From Pseudomonas fluorescens (lineage in GTDB: Bacteria; Pseudomonadota; Gammaproteobacteria; Pseudomonadales; Pseudomonadaceae), in NCBI RefSeq assembly GCF_000730425.1, contig NZ_CP008896.1, positions 1,240,001 through 1,304,000 of the forward strand: a DNA stretch of 64,000 nt. The letters are read 5' to 3'. A model generated the notes under the pieces. The model saw nothing but the letters and a program-made list of their open reading frames with translations, was not told where the DNA came from and made no database searches. Shown piece by piece: positions 37,717 through 47,283 of this stretch (its first letter is position 1; each line of letters begins with the position of its first letter). The translations under genes were made by a program, and so were the position numbers.

Positions 37717-38547
37717 ATGGGGTATGTCACTACGCGCGATGGTGCCGACATTTTTTATAAAGACTGGGGCCCACGCGATGCCCAGGTCATCTTTTTCCAC
37801 CATGGATGGCCACTGAGCGCGGATGATTGGGACGCGCAAATGCTCTTTTTCCTGGGCAACGGCTACCGGGTTGTCGCACACGACAGGCGAGGACACGGGC
37901 GGTCCAGTCAGGTTTGGGATGGACACGACATGGATCACTACGCCGACGACGTCGCGGCCGTAGTTGATCACCTGGGTGTGCAAGGTGCCGTCCATGTCGG
38001 GCATTCAACCGGCGGCGGCGAAGTCGTTCATTACATCGCTCGCCATGGCGAAGACCGAGTCTCGAAAGCAGCCATCATCAGCGCGGTGCCGCCGTTGATG
38101 GTCCAGACCCCGACCCATCCTGGCGGCCTGCCGAAGTCGGTGTTCGACGACTTGCAGGCGCAATTAAAAGCCAACCGCGCACAGTTCTACTACGACGTTC
38201 CAGCAGGACCTTTTTACGGCTACAACCGTCCGGGAGCCAATGCTTCAGAGGGCATCATCTGGAACTGGTGGCGACAAGGCATGATGGGTTGTGCAAAGGC
38301 ACACTATGACGGGATCGTGGCGTTTTCCCAGACTGACTTCACCGAAGACTTGAAGAACATCAAGATTCCTGTACTGGTGATGCATGGTGATGATGACCAG
38401 ATCGTCCCGCATGAGAATGCCGGAGTCCTGTCGGCCAATCTGCTGCAAAACAGTATTCTGAAAATCTACCCGGGCTTCCCGCACGGGATGCCTACAACCC
38501 ACGCCGATACAATTAACGCTGACTTGCTCGCGTTCGTGCGAGGCTAA
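37717..38547 (+). CDS. alpha/beta hydrolase (haloperoxidase-like)
   Basis: A 276-aa hydrolase of the non-haem chloroperoxidase group. The nucleophile elbow is GHSTGGG (Ser near 100), the acid Asp lies in MHGDDDQIVP, and the histidine in FPHGMPTTH at the end. The oxyanion strand HHGWPLSADDWD precedes it. GGAGATACGAGC precedes the ATG. Such proteins act on esters, lactones or small electrophiles; a peroxidase activity is a side reaction. Confidence 0.88.
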   Translation: MGYVTTRDGADIFYKDWGPRDAQVIFFHHGWPLSADDWDAQMLFFLGNGYRVVAHDRRGHGRSSQVWDGHDMDHYADDVAAVVDHLGVQGAVHVGHSTGGGEVVHYIARHGEDRVSKAAIISAVPPLMVQTPTHPGGLPKSVFDDLQAQLKANRAQFYYDVPAGPFYGYNRPGANASEGIIWNWWRQGMMGCAKAHYDGIVAFSQTDFTEDLKNIKIPVLVMHGDDDQIVPHENAGVLSANLLQNSILKIYPGFPHGMPTTHADTINADLLAFVRG

Positions 38548-38639
38548 GCCATTGGCTGATTGTTTGGCCGAAACCTGCCACTAGCGCCGCTATCAAAGTC
38601 CACCTGTCGTTCCTTGAATGGCGCAATAAAGGCCAGCTA

Positions 38640-38672
38640 CAAAAAGCCCAGCTCAAGGCTGGGCTTTTCAGC
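38640..38672. terminator. bidirectional intrinsic terminator
   Basis: The stem AAAAGCCCAGC / GCTGGGCTTTT lies between convergent hydrolase genes, with an A-run before and a T-run after. Confidence 0.88.
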
Positions 38673-38684
38673 ACTACACCGAAT

Positions 38685-39383
38685 TTAGACGTTCGATGCG
38701 GCTACTGCGGCTTCATCAATGAACAACGCAACCTCGAAGGGTTTTGTCGCCAGCGAAGCATGGCTGGTCGCTAGAGTAATAACATTCTTTGGATTAAGCC
38801 TTGCCGACATCAGTCTCTGATTCTCAGGGTGAATCATCCTGTCTTCGCTGGAAATCTGATACCAAGACGGTTTTTTCTTCCATGCAGGGGCAGTGACTTT
38901 ATCGCCGAAGGTGCTAGCCAGCGGTGCTTTTTGGGTCACCGCCATTATCAAGGCCTCACTGTCGGATAGGTCTTGGCAAAAGCTCTCATGGAACTTATCC
39001 GGTTTTACCCACAGATAACCATCACTGTCTGGCTCAAGGTTGGCAGCCGCTTGGGGCAGATTGCGCTGTGTAATTTCACCAGGGCTTTCACCCGCGTCAG
39101 GAGCGAATGCTGCGATGTAAACAAGCCCGATGACGTTAGGCTGATCACCAGCCTCAGTAATTACAGCACCGCCGTACGAGTGTCCCACAAGCAAGACAGG
39201 CCCCTTTTGTTGGGCAATCATCTTGCGAGTACGCTCAGCATCCTCAGCGAGGGATGCCAGAGGCATTTCAACTGCATGTATGGACGAATAGCCTTTGCGA
39301 GCCAGTTCAACAATGACCTTGCTCCAATGTGCTGCACCGCCCCAAAAGCCATGTACCAGTATAATCGTGGGTTTATCACTCAT
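38685..39383 (-). CDS. alpha/beta hydrolase
   Basis: A 232-aa hydrolase resembling salicylate esterases (HNL family). Oxyanion region: TIILVHGFWGGAAHWSKV; nucleophile: LVGHSYGGAVI (Ser near 67); acid and base: SSEDRMIHPENQR and TSHASLATKP. The gene converges on the preceding hydrolase and is divergent from the AraC gene, which is a good candidate regulator. The substrate is unknown. Confidence 0.85.
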   Translation of the reverse strand: MSDKPTIILVHGFWGGAAHWSKVIVELARKGYSSIHAVEMPLASLAEDAERTRKMIAQQKGPVLLVGHSYGGAVITEAGDQPNVIGLVYIAAFAPDAGESPGEITQRNLPQAAANLEPDSDGYLWVKPDKFHESFCQDLSDSEALIMAVTQKAPLASTFGDKVTAPAWKKKPSWYQISSEDRMIHPENQRLMSARLNPKNVITLATSHASLATKPFEVALFIDEAAVAASNV

Positions 39384-39565
39384 TGCTCGATCCCTCTACC
39401 TGTCAGTGAAAACATCCGCATATGACGCACGCGCCCAGAATGGCGCAATACACCATTAACCCATTTCCAAAGGAACTCTGGATCTGCTTGGCAGCCAAAT
39501 CAGCCGCAGACCTTCGGTGCACTCTCTGGTCGAAGGATTATCACGGGGAGAGGAATCTATTTACC

Positions 39566-40534
39566 ATGACTGAAACGCCAAAGAACGTGCTAAAACGCCA
39601 TGGCGCTATCCCTTTCAAAAATGACATCCGACACCCTGCCGCAGATGTCTTTTTTGACATATTCAGTAAAGCTGAAATGTGTAGCGAGCTGCTTCCGGCA
39701 ATAAAGTATGAACCCTTTGAAAAACAGATATTTAATGGCGAAATTGCTTATTTCCACATCGTTCATTACGGCGCTTTTCTGCTTTGCCCCCATGATGCCA
39801 AGGAGCCAATCTACCTTTCCCCAGGGGACATAATATTTGCACCAAGTGGCGTCAGTCACTGGATCGAGTTTCAAGGCACTTCATCGCAGAGAGCTGAAAA
39901 AAACTTTCCAGGACCCGATAACAAAATCACCAGTGGATTTTTCAAGTTCGATAGCGTTGGCGGCCAAGCGTTGATGTTGGGCCTGCCGAAGTTTTTGCAT
40001 GTATCCAGCCGACCCAGTATTGAGCCTGACACGCTTGGATCAAAAGAATGGTTGGCGCTGACGGTCGCAGCGATGCAAAAAGAGATGGCACGCCCTTCAA
40101 TAGGGAGTGCGATTATGTTGTCCAGGATCATTGACCTGATGTTTATATGGGCAATCCGAAATTGGCTTTTCACAGCCCCTACTGAGATCACGGGCTGGAT
40201 TGCGGCATTACGCGACTCAATGGTCGGCCACGCTCTTGCATTGCTGCACTCAGAGCCAGGAGCAGATTGGACGGTGGAGAAACTCGCTTTAGAGGTTGGC
40301 CAATCGCGATCAAATTTTGCGAATAAATTTGGCCAGATGGTTGGAGACTCACCGATGCGATACTTGACTCGCTGGAGAATGCAGCTCGCAGGAAAACGTC
40401 TCAGGTCGTCAAACCAACGCGTCTCAAAAATAGCGGAAGATCTGGGCTATGATTCAGATGCGGCTTTTAGTCGAGCCTTTCGCCGGGAACTAGGATTGAC
40501 GCCAACCGAATATCGCCTGAAATACACCGAGTAG
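39566..40534 (+). CDS. AraC-family regulator with cupin sensor domain
   Basis: A 322-aa protein. An N-terminal cupin-type AraC-binding domain (FHIVHYGAFLLCPHDAKEPIYLSPGDIIFAPSGVSHWIEF) is followed by a C-terminal double HTH (WTVEKLALEVGQSRSNFANKFGQMVGDSPMRYL; VSKIAEDLGYDSDAAFSRAFRRELGLTPTEYR). The start at 39566 (MTETPKNVLKRHGAIPF) is chosen; an upstream ATG at 39422 gives 48 residues of no family character. It is divergent from the hydrolase gene across 180 bp. Confidence 0.84.
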   Translation: MTETPKNVLKRHGAIPFKNDIRHPAADVFFDIFSKAEMCSELLPAIKYEPFEKQIFNGEIAYFHIVHYGAFLLCPHDAKEPIYLSPGDIIFAPSGVSHWIEFQGTSSQRAEKNFPGPDNKITSGFFKFDSVGGQALMLGLPKFLHVSSRPSIEPDTLGSKEWLALTVAAMQKEMARPSIGSAIMLSRIIDLMFIWAIRNWLFTAPTEITGWIAALRDSMVGHALALLHSEPGADWTVEKLALEVGQSRSNFANKFGQMVGDSPMRYLTRWRMQLAGKRLRSSNQRVSKIAEDLGYDSDAAFSRAFRRELGLTPTEYRLKYTE

Positions 40535-40882
40535 ACATCGGTAGGGGCACTTTAATCGACAGCCCAAAAGTCACTTACAGAAGACTTTCCACAACTGATT
40601 CGCAGGCTCCGTCTGTCCGGATATTTCATCATCAAGACCGCGCGACCAGCAGTGGGCGGCGGGAGATAGTTATGGAAGCAGACATCCTGTCGGCCCTGGC
40701 TACAGGCCCAACTATCAAGCCGTGGCGGCCGCCCCTGGTGGGTGGCATGTTCGTCCGAATGAAGCTTGGTCGCAGACCTTACCGTGATGAAAAGGATCTA
40801 CAGGACCACCTCTTGGATTGTGCCTAAATCGCGCACCGCTTCAATCTCGAGAGCGGCGCGCAAGGTTGCCTCGACAGGCTTG
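40535..40882. other. gap between AraC gene and hchA-like gene
   Basis: There is no supported gene in most of the gap. One 51-codon frame (40672-40827) is given separately. The rest has no hairpin or repeat that stands out. Confidence 0.5.
40672..40827 (+). CDS. possible small ORF, unknown
   Basis: A 51-residue frame, MEADILSALATGPTIKPWRP then VGGMFVRMKLGRRPYRDEKD. No clear ribosome site, no family recognised; it might be a gene fragment. Given with low confidence only because the surrounding gap is otherwise empty. Confidence 0.2.
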   Translation: MEADILSALATGPTIKPWRPPLVGGMFVRMKLGRRPYRDEKDLQDHLLDCA

Positions 40883-41764
40883 TTACTCCCCCACATCAAG
40901 CTCTTTCAGGAGAGCGTCCGCTGCTAATTTACCCAAGTTGTTCCCCGCCAGAGGGCTATCACCGGTTAACAATTTGCGGTCTCTGAAAGTAGCACCGGAA
41001 ATACCCTCGTTGATTATCTCAACCCCCAACGCCTCTAACTGCTCGCCAAACTTCCAGGTTAAATGCCCAGGCATGTAGCCGATGTCAGGTGTCTTCGCAT
41101 CCAGAGCATCGGGAAAAGCACAAATTTTGTAGCCGTTGAAAACATAGGAAGTCTTTGACTCTTCAAGACCCGCCGCAAGCAGCGCGGCAGGGCCATGACA
41201 CAAGGAAATCACGAATTTGTCTTTAGCTACTGCCCATTGCAATACGTGTTTCACATCAAAACTTTCAGGTAACCCGATCAGTGCGCCGTGGCCTCCAGGT
41301 ATAAAGACACCGATGTAGTCCGAATCATCACCCAACGCCTTCTCAATTACGTCGGACAACTTAAGAGGTTTCTTGAACTGCTCACGGTACTTGGCGTAAA
41401 ACTCCTTTACCTCGCTGTCTTCGGAGGGCATGGCCCAGAATTCAAACTTCACCGGGTTTCCAGACAGTGTCGCGACATCGAAAGCAAAGCCCGCTTTGTC
41501 TAGGTGATACATTGGCAGTAAAGTTTCAACAGGATGATTGCCAGTGGAGAACATCGTACCGTTGTCTGTCAGCAGATAACGCTCGTCAGCGCCAATCAGC
41601 AGAATCTTCCATCGCCCGCCTTTGTAAGGGTTGGGATAGTCAGCATCACTGAGATCAGATTTGGGGGAAGTGAACTGGCTGAGCGAATATGGCGATGGGA
41701 AAAAGGCATTATCCTCCGCACGATCCGGCGCTGGGCGTTTGTCGTCACTCTGCAATGTAGCCAT
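40883..41764 (-). CDS. hchA: Hsp31/HchA-like glyoxalase III / chaperone (DJ-1/PfpI superfamily)
   Basis: A 293-aa protein with the catalytic cysteine at Cys189 in [10 protein letters not shown] (His190 beside it), the acidic residue in [11 protein letters not shown] and the GKF-type substrate segment [13 protein letters not shown] typical of Hsp31 (HchA). The family detoxifies methylglyoxal and holds unfolded proteins. The start at 41764 ([15 protein letters not shown]) is the family start; an ATG 96 bp upstream is rejected. Its presence near OYE and hydrolase genes suggests a reactive-carbonyl defence. Confidence 0.88.
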   Translation of the reverse strand: MATLQSDDKRPAPDRAEDNAFFPSPYSLSQFTSPKSDLSDADYPNPYKGGRWKILLIGADERYLLTDNGTMFSTGNHPVETLLPMYHLDKAGFAFDVATLSGNPVKFEFWAMPSEDSEVKEFYAKYREQFKKPLKLSDVIEKALGDDSDYIGVFIPGGHGALIGLPESFDVKHVLQWAVAKDKFVISLCHGPAALLAAGLEESKTSYVFNGYKICAFPDALDAKTPDIGYMPGHLTWKFGEQLEALGVEIINEGISGATFRDRKLLTGDSPLAGNNLGKLAADALLKELDVGE

Positions 41765-41994
41765 GATTTTTCCTCCGATTGGGCCAAATATCGAGTCCAA
41801 TCCTAGTAGCGCGACGTCCAGCTCGCAATGAGGGAACTCCTCTAAAGGTATGAACGCCACAGGCTTGTGGGATATGCAGATGAGGTGAGAGCGGGAAGGA
41901 TTGTCCGAGGGAAGGCTGGCTAAGCAGCCAGTTAATTAATCTGCCTTGGTCTGGCCGCTCGACTTAGGCCCAATATGTGCAAGTATTTTCATTT

Positions 41995-42450
41995 CTACTC
42001 GCCGAGAAACATACCGTTAGCGTTAGCAGCCTTTTCAGGAACCGTTTGAATAGTATCCCAATGTTCAACAATTTTCCCATTCTCCATCCGGAAGATATCG
42101 ATGATTGCCCGCGTCACGCCCTCGTCACGGCCGGTATTTTTGACGTGTAAAACAACAATATCTCCATCGACAAAAACCTGTTTGACCTCGCTTTTTGAGT
42201 CAGGAAATCGCTGTTTGAGAAAAGAAACAAATTTCCGGAAGCCTTCGACGCCATCTTCAGCATTAGGGTTGTGCTGTATGTAACGCTCGCCAAGATAGGG
42301 CGCTGCTTTATCGAAATTTTTTTGATTCAGCCCCTGCTCATAGAACTCCAGCACGTTACGTTTGTTCTGCTCCTCCTGCTCCGTGTACGCCGCCTGAACA
42401 TGACTAGAAAGCAGAAACGTCAGAACTACAAACCCAATGCATTTTTTCAT
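41995..42450 (-). CDS. SnoaL/NTF2-like exported protein
   Basis: A 151-aa protein with a signal peptide (MKKCIGFVVLTFLLSSHVQA) and an NTF2/SnoaL fold: NKRNVLEFYEQGLNQKNFDKAAPYLGERYIQHNPNAEDG, then DIFRMENGKIVEHWDTIQ. Such proteins are ring-cyclising or ligand-binding enzymes; a periplasmic copy with this motif set is of unknown function. It is the last intact gene before a decayed mobile region. Confidence 0.8.
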   Translation of the reverse strand: MKKCIGFVVLTFLLSSHVQAAYTEQEEQNKRNVLEFYEQGLNQKNFDKAAPYLGERYIQHNPNAEDGVEGFRKFVSFLKQRFPDSKSEVKQVFVDGDIVVLHVKNTGRDEGVTRAIIDIFRMENGKIVEHWDTIQTVPEKAANANGMFLGE

Positions 42451-43399
42451 AAAACATACTCCGTCTAGGCGAGTTCGCTTTCATACACTATCGACATTGT
42501 AGTCCCCAGTGGATTTTCATTTCAGCGGATTTCCATCGTTTGGATTGATTGGTAGCTTCGCAGGAGCCGTTCGGGGAACACCATGGCTGCGCGGATAACC
42601 AACGCGCCTCGCCGGGCAGCTTCGGGAGCCTGCTTGACCTTCGTCGCCATACTCCCAATTTCGATGGTGCGATATTAATGGGCTCGATGGCGCCGTATCG
42701 CTTTCATCGAGGTTTTGCTTGCCGCGAAACACCATAGAAGCCAGGCCCCGCTCTTCTGAACATCTCAGAAAACATCTGGCTGTGCGAGCAGCAGAAAATC
42801 CCTCAGGAATACATTCAGGTGCTGATGGGCCATGCGGACGAGAAAATGACGAAGTACTATCAGGAAGGGCACAACGAAAAGAAGATTGAGTACGTGGAGG
42901 TGGGCGCCGAACTGGCGTTTCGAGATGGGTTTTGTACAAATCGAAGACAACAAAAAAACGCCCGCCTTTCGGCACGCCCTTCTCCGAAGGACAAGCTTGC
43001 AAACGCTACCGCTATCGACAAAGACATTTACTCATAGCTAATCCTATTAGATAGCTCTTGTTTATGAGTGCCTGTTTGTTTTCTTGGATAAGTCATTGTT
43101 TTTTTAAAAAAACTGCGAGCAGAAAAACAGCCGTTACTTTTAGGTTAGACAGCGATATCAAGTCTTCCCGTCGCATAAGAGCACTCCCCGAGTGCTCATC
43201 ACGCAATCTTGGCTGGAACAGCTCCAACAAGGCCAAATCGGAGGAAATTATCTAAAAGTGTCACAGTTTTAGGTATGGGTACAATTTGATAAAAAATAAT
43301 TGAATTATTGAACGGCAGGCCCTTTCCCTCAAGAGAAAAATGCCCAAAAATCTGACCATCGTGACGAGCATATCGATATATTTCCATTGGAGTATTTTT
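42451..43399. other. decayed, gene-poor region
   Basis: About 950 bp with no intact gene. It holds the tail of a tyrosine recombinase (42756-43037) and AT-rich DNA before the response-regulator start. A frame at 43058-43255 has no family character. Base composition drops toward AT-rich, unlike the flanking genes. Confidence 0.6.
42756..43037 (+). pseudogene. C-terminal remnant of a phage-type tyrosine recombinase
   Basis: The frame reads NISENIWLCEQQKIPQEYIQ then VLMGHADEKMTKYYQEGHNE, the C-terminal part of a phage integrase with the LMGHADEKMT motif and the catalytic tyrosine in KYYQEGH. The frame is closed by a stop at 42735 upstream, so the N-terminal domain and the rest of the catalytic domain are lost. 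A basic tail follows to the stop at 43037. It marks an ancient integration event. Confidence 0.75.
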
Positions 43400-44119
43400 A
43401 TGGAGTCGTCCCCACACATCATCATTGTCGACGATCACCGTGATATTCGTGATCTCGTAGGAAAGTACCTAAGCCAGAATGGTTACCGGATCAGTGTGGC
43501 AGACGGCGCAGTGGCATTACGCCATTTGATGGAGCGTAATGCACCTGATCTCATAATCCTTGATGTGATGATGCCGGGTGAGGATGGCCTGAGTATATGC
43601 CGCCGGCTGAGCGCCACTGCTCAGGTTCCGATTATCTTCCTGACAGCCATGACCGAAGAGTTGGACCGAATAATCGGACTCGAATTAGGCGCTGATGACT
43701 ACCTTTCCAAACCCTTCAACCCACGAGAACTCCTCGCCAGGGTCAAGGCCGTGCTGCGACGAGTCAATAGCCTACCGCCACAGCGAGGCATTTCAAAAGC
43801 AACCATGCTTCGCTTCGACCAGTGGCTCCTGGATGTAGGGCGTCGAGAGTTGCTCAGTGGTGACGGAATCGCTATTGCGTTGAGTACTGCGGAGTTTCGG
43901 CTATTGAACGTTTTCCTAGACTACGCAGGTGTCGTACTCAATCGTGACCAACTGCTTGATCTGACCGTGGGTCGGGCCTCAGATAACTTCGACCGCAGCA
44001 TCGATAATCAGGTCAGTCGTCTGAGGAAAAAAATCGAAGTTGACTCCCGCACACCGGTCTTGATCAAGACCCACTGGGGTGGGGGCTACAGCTTCACCGC
44101 CCAAGTTGGACGGGAATGA
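43400..44119 (+). CDS. OmpR-family response regulator
   Basis: A 239-aa regulator: receiver domain with acidic pocket DDH (residues 11-13), phosphoacceptor Asp55 (ILDVMMPGEDG) and Lys near 105 (SKPFNPREL), then a winged-helix DNA-binding domain ending RKKIEVDSRTPVLIKTHWGGGYSF. The start at 43400 has GGAGTA upstream; the earlier 20 residues are rejected. The sensor kinase follows with a 4-bp ATGA overlap, so they are coexpressed. Likely target: the RND efflux genes downstream. Confidence 0.9.
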   Translation: MESSPHIIIVDDHRDIRDLVGKYLSQNGYRISVADGAVALRHLMERNAPDLIILDVMMPGEDGLSICRRLSATAQVPIIFLTAMTEELDRIIGLELGADDYLSKPFNPRELLARVKAVLRRVNSLPPQRGISKATMLRFDQWLLDVGRRELLSGDGIAIALSTAEFRLLNVFLDYAGVVLNRDQLLDLTVGRASDNFDRSIDNQVSRLRKKIEVDSRTPVLIKTHWGGGYSFTAQVGRE

Positions 44120-45519
44120 TGCGGATATGGCAACGCAGCCTCGCGGCACGCTTCATTCTCCTGTTGCTCCTGGCGCTTGCGGCTTCTCAAGGTGTCGGAT
44201 TCTTGATCTCTTGGGATGAGCGTGATCAGGCGTTACGTGCAGCAGCCAAAAATGAGTTTTTCAGCAGAACAGTATCGTTGGGCCTTCTGCTGGAGCGCAC
44301 ACCGACCACACTTCAACACGATATTCTTGTTACAAGCGGAACTAACTTCAGCCGCTTCTGGATTTCGCCCGACGTCTCGAACGCCCCCTCTTCATGGTGG
44401 CACGACGCCCGGGCTCATCTGGTAATGCCATTACCCAATGAACACACCGTGCCCGATCAACACAAATGCATAATCGATATTAAAACCCCGCCCTCGGAGG
44501 CTCTGGACGGACAGGTAATGTGGAGCGAGCCGCCAGACACCTGGCCTCTTTCTCCGTCTACCAGATTCCTTTCTCTAGAGAGCGCGAATGGATGGGGGAT
44601 CGCAGTCCCGCTTGCAAACGGCTCATGGCTAAATGCGGTTTACTCAAAGTCCGTTCATAACTTTTCTTTAACCGCACAATCGCTACTGACACTTACAATC
44701 ACTGCACTAGCCCTATCTTTGATTGCCATCTGGGTGGCTCGCGGAATTACCCAACCAATGCGACATCTCGCCGCTGCTGCCGAACTTCTGGGACGAGGCG
44801 AAACGGTTCCACCTCTAGCAGAATCGGGGCCGGACGATATTCGCCAGACAGCCGAAGCATTCAATCGTATGCAGGCACGTATCCAACGGTTTGTCGATGA
44901 TCGCATCCGAATTTTGGCTGCCATTGGCCATGATCTGCGCACACCGATCACGTCATTACGCTTACGTGCCGAATTTGTCACCGATTCCGAAGTCCAGGAA
45001 AAACTGCTGGCAACTATCGAAGAAATCAGAAGCCTGACGGAGACCGCTATCACCTACGCGCGTGAAGAGGCGACGATTGAACCAACTCGCGCAGTGGAAA
45101 TCGGTGCGCTGGTCGAAAGCTTGTGTGATGACTTGGCAGAACTGGGGCTGCAGGTGAGCTATTCCGGCGGCCCCAAAATAATCTACCGTTGTCGCCCCGA
45201 TGCTTTACGAAGAGCACTGCGCAATCTTATTGAGAATGCCGTTCGCTATGGTGAGCAAGCACGGGTAAGCATCTGTTACACACCTGCAGGTCTGGACATA
45301 GCGGTTGAAGATGACGGCCCGGGCATCCCTACAGACTCTCAGGAGCAAGTGTTCGCGCCGTTCTTCAGGCTTGAGAGCTCACGCAGCCTTGTAACAGGGG
45401 GCGTTGGGTTGGGACTATCCATCGCACGGGCTATCGCACGTCATCATGGTGGCGATATAAGCCTGAATAATCTGAGAGTCGGAATGCGGGCTGTGATAAC
45501 TCTTCCGATTACCCACTGA
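44116..45519 (+). CDS. sensor histidine kinase (EnvZ-like)
   Basis: A 467-aa inner-membrane kinase: TM1 at about 10-31, a periplasmic domain of about 150 residues with a single cysteine, TM2 at about 187-209, a HAMP linker (ARGITQPMRHLAAAAELLGRGE), phosphoacceptor His272 (GHDLRTPITSLR) and ATPase motifs NLIENAV, DDGPGI and GLGLSI. The start overlaps the response regulator. The signal is unknown; the link to an RND pump suggests an antimicrobial or envelope-stress signal. Confidence 0.9.
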   Translation: MMRIWQRSLAARFILLLLLALAASQGVGFLISWDERDQALRAAAKNEFFSRTVSLGLLLERTPTTLQHDILVTSGTNFSRFWISPDVSNAPSSWWHDARAHLVMPLPNEHTVPDQHKCIIDIKTPPSEALDGQVMWSEPPDTWPLSPSTRFLSLESANGWGIAVPLANGSWLNAVYSKSVHNFSLTAQSLLTLTITALALSLIAIWVARGITQPMRHLAAAAELLGRGETVPPLAESGPDDIRQTAEAFNRMQARIQRFVDDRIRILAAIGHDLRTPITSLRLRAEFVTDSEVQEKLLATIEEIRSLTETAITYAREEATIEPTRAVEIGALVESLCDDLAELGLQVSYSGGPKIIYRCRPDALRRALRNLIENAVRYGEQARVSICYTPAGLDIAVEDDGPGIPTDSQEQVFAPFFRLESSRSLVTGGVGLGLSIARAIARHHGGDISLNNLRVGMRAVITLPITH

Positions 45520-45683
45520 CCCCCCCTCCTCTACCTGTCTGGCTTGCGCAGCAATTTAGTACACCTCACTGATACTCTAGCAGCCATACTCTGACACTTT
45601 GCGACAAACCTTCCCTTTCCTGACAAACACTCTATACAAACGGGTGGTAAATTTTAAGCGTTCACATAAATGAGCCACTTAAA

Positions 45684-45944
45684 ATGAATAGTCACTTAGC
45701 GATAGTGGTTTTTGCATTTCTCCTGGTTCCCTCTGCATCTTTCGCGCGGGAGGCAGATAAAATACCCATATCAAATTACACCTACGGCATGAAACTGGAT
45801 ATCGCGCGGGTTGTGTCAATGGAGGAGCCAGACACCCGTACTTGTGAGGTCGTGAAGGCAAAAATGACTTACGTGGATACCCAGGGCATCGTTAAAGCTA
45901 TTACCTACAAAAAACACGCGGAAATTTGCATAAGCAGCAACTAA
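45684..45944 (+). CDS. DUF2790 exported protein
   Basis: An 86-aa protein with a signal peptide (MNSHLAIVVFAFLLVPSASFA) and the DUF2790 core (YTYGMKLDIARVVSMEEPDTRTCEVVKAKMTY), like the copy at 33062-33394. It lies between the two-component genes and the efflux adaptor, a setting seen for other DUF2790 genes next to sensor kinases. Two cysteines could form a disulfide. Function unknown. Confidence 0.87.
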   Translation: MNSHLAIVVFAFLLVPSASFAREADKIPISNYTYGMKLDIARVVSMEEPDTRTCEVVKAKMTYVDTQGIVKAITYKKHAEICISSN

Positions 45945-46105
45945 ATCTGCACTAATTGGTTGTTTTATGGCTAGCTTAGCGAGCTACGCGAGAGCCTACC
46001 TCACATAAAAACCGCAGGCTCAAAACATTCATCGCACGGCATTCTGAAATAGTCGACTGGCAACTTCATACCTGTAAGTTTAAAGCTTTCGGAGATATTG
46101 TCACC

Positions 46106-47281
46106 ATGCCAAAGTTAAAACTATCATCACGCACCCTCAGGGCCTACTTGAGTTTGGGCGGCCTGATTACTATCGTCATGATAGCCTATTATTGGTATCT
46201 GCAAAAACCGCTGGCCGATGTGATATCTCCACCTCCTGTACCAGTCCATGTGACCGAAGTACAACAACGCGATGTGCCGATCATGATCCCGGCGATCGGT
46301 AATGTCCGCTCACTGCATAGCGTCGAGATTCGATCTCAGGTAGATGGAATATTGCTCGAAATACTGGTCAACGAAGGGCAACTCGTCAAGGAAGGCGACC
46401 TGTTGGCGCGTATCGACGATCGCGCAATTGTTGCCGCACTTGAGCAAGCTAAAGCGCAGCAAACCGTCGCGCAGGCCCAACTGACGGCCGCTAACGTAGA
46501 TCTACAACGCTATCGGGCGCTAGGTGAGATACAAGCCATCTCAGGCCAGACCCTTGATCAGCAAATTGCTCTGGTTGCCCAATTACGCGCAACTGTTCAA
46601 AGCCAACAATCGAGCGTACTCGCCAATCAAGTACAACTTTCTTACACCCGAATTTATTCACCCGTTACGGGACGCGTCGGTATTCGCAACGTTCATCAAG
46701 GCAGCTACGTACAAGCAAATAATGCGCAAGCCTTGTTCTCAGTGATTCAACTGGACCCGATCAGCATTGAGGCCTATCTCCCTCAAGCCAGATTGGCACA
46801 GCTGCAGTCATTGGCAAGCCAATTGGAACAACTTCGTACCCCCATACTGGCGTACTCAAACCACGAAGGTGCACTTTTGAGCGAGGGTTATCTCACCCTT
46901 ATTGACAATCGAATTACAGATACAACCGGAACCTTGAGGATCAAAGGCAACTTTGCTAATTCACAGGGACGCTTATGGCCAGACCAGTCCGTAGTTGTCA
47001 AAGTGCAGGCTGAAACATTGCTCAACGCCTTGGTGGTTCCACAACGTGCATTACGCCAGGGGGTAAAAGGCAGTTTTGTCTGGCTGATCAAAGAGGGCAA
47101 GGCGCTTCCCTATCCCGTGCAAGTGACTTACTCCGATGCGGAGATCGCCGTCGTCGAAGGCATTCAGGCCGGTGATACAGTCATTTCTGATGGTTACTCA
47201 CGTTTACGTCCGCAAATCCAAATTCGTATTGTCGAGACCAGCGACAGCGGGCTGCCTCCCGTTGCGAAAGGAGGCGCTTGA
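46106..47281 (+). CDS. RND efflux periplasmic adaptor (MFP)
   Basis: A 391-aa adaptor anchored by an N-terminal membrane segment (residues 13-31, no lipobox). It has a lipoyl domain (SVEIRSQVDGILLEILVNEGQLVKEGDLLARID), a helical hairpin of about 85 residues (KAQQTVAQAQLTAANVDLQRY...) and beta-barrel/membrane-proximal domains ending in LVVPQRALRQGVKGSFVWL. It joins the RND pump to an outer-membrane channel encoded elsewhere. It overlaps the pump gene's leader by a few bases. Confidence 0.92.
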   Translation: MPKLKLSSRTLRAYLSLGGLITIVMIAYYWYLQKPLADVISPPPVPVHVTEVQQRDVPIMIPAIGNVRSLHSVEIRSQVDGILLEILVNEGQLVKEGDLLARIDDRAIVAALEQAKAQQTVAQAQLTAANVDLQRYRALGEIQAISGQTLDQQIALVAQLRATVQSQQSSVLANQVQLSYTRIYSPVTGRVGIRNVHQGSYVQANNAQALFSVIQLDPISIEAYLPQARLAQLQSLASQLEQLRTPILAYSNHEGALLSEGYLTLIDNRITDTTGTLRIKGNFANSQGRLWPDQSVVVKVQAETLLNALVVPQRALRQGVKGSFVWLIKEGKALPYPVQVTYSDAEIAVVEGIQAGDTVISDGYSRLRPQIQIRIVETSDSGLPPVAKGGA

Positions 47282-47283
47282 TT

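Noticed and set aside
42517..43002. Minus-strand frame of 161 codons in the decayed region
   Set aside because: Low-complexity, Pro/Arg-rich, antisense to the integrase tail; no family recognised.
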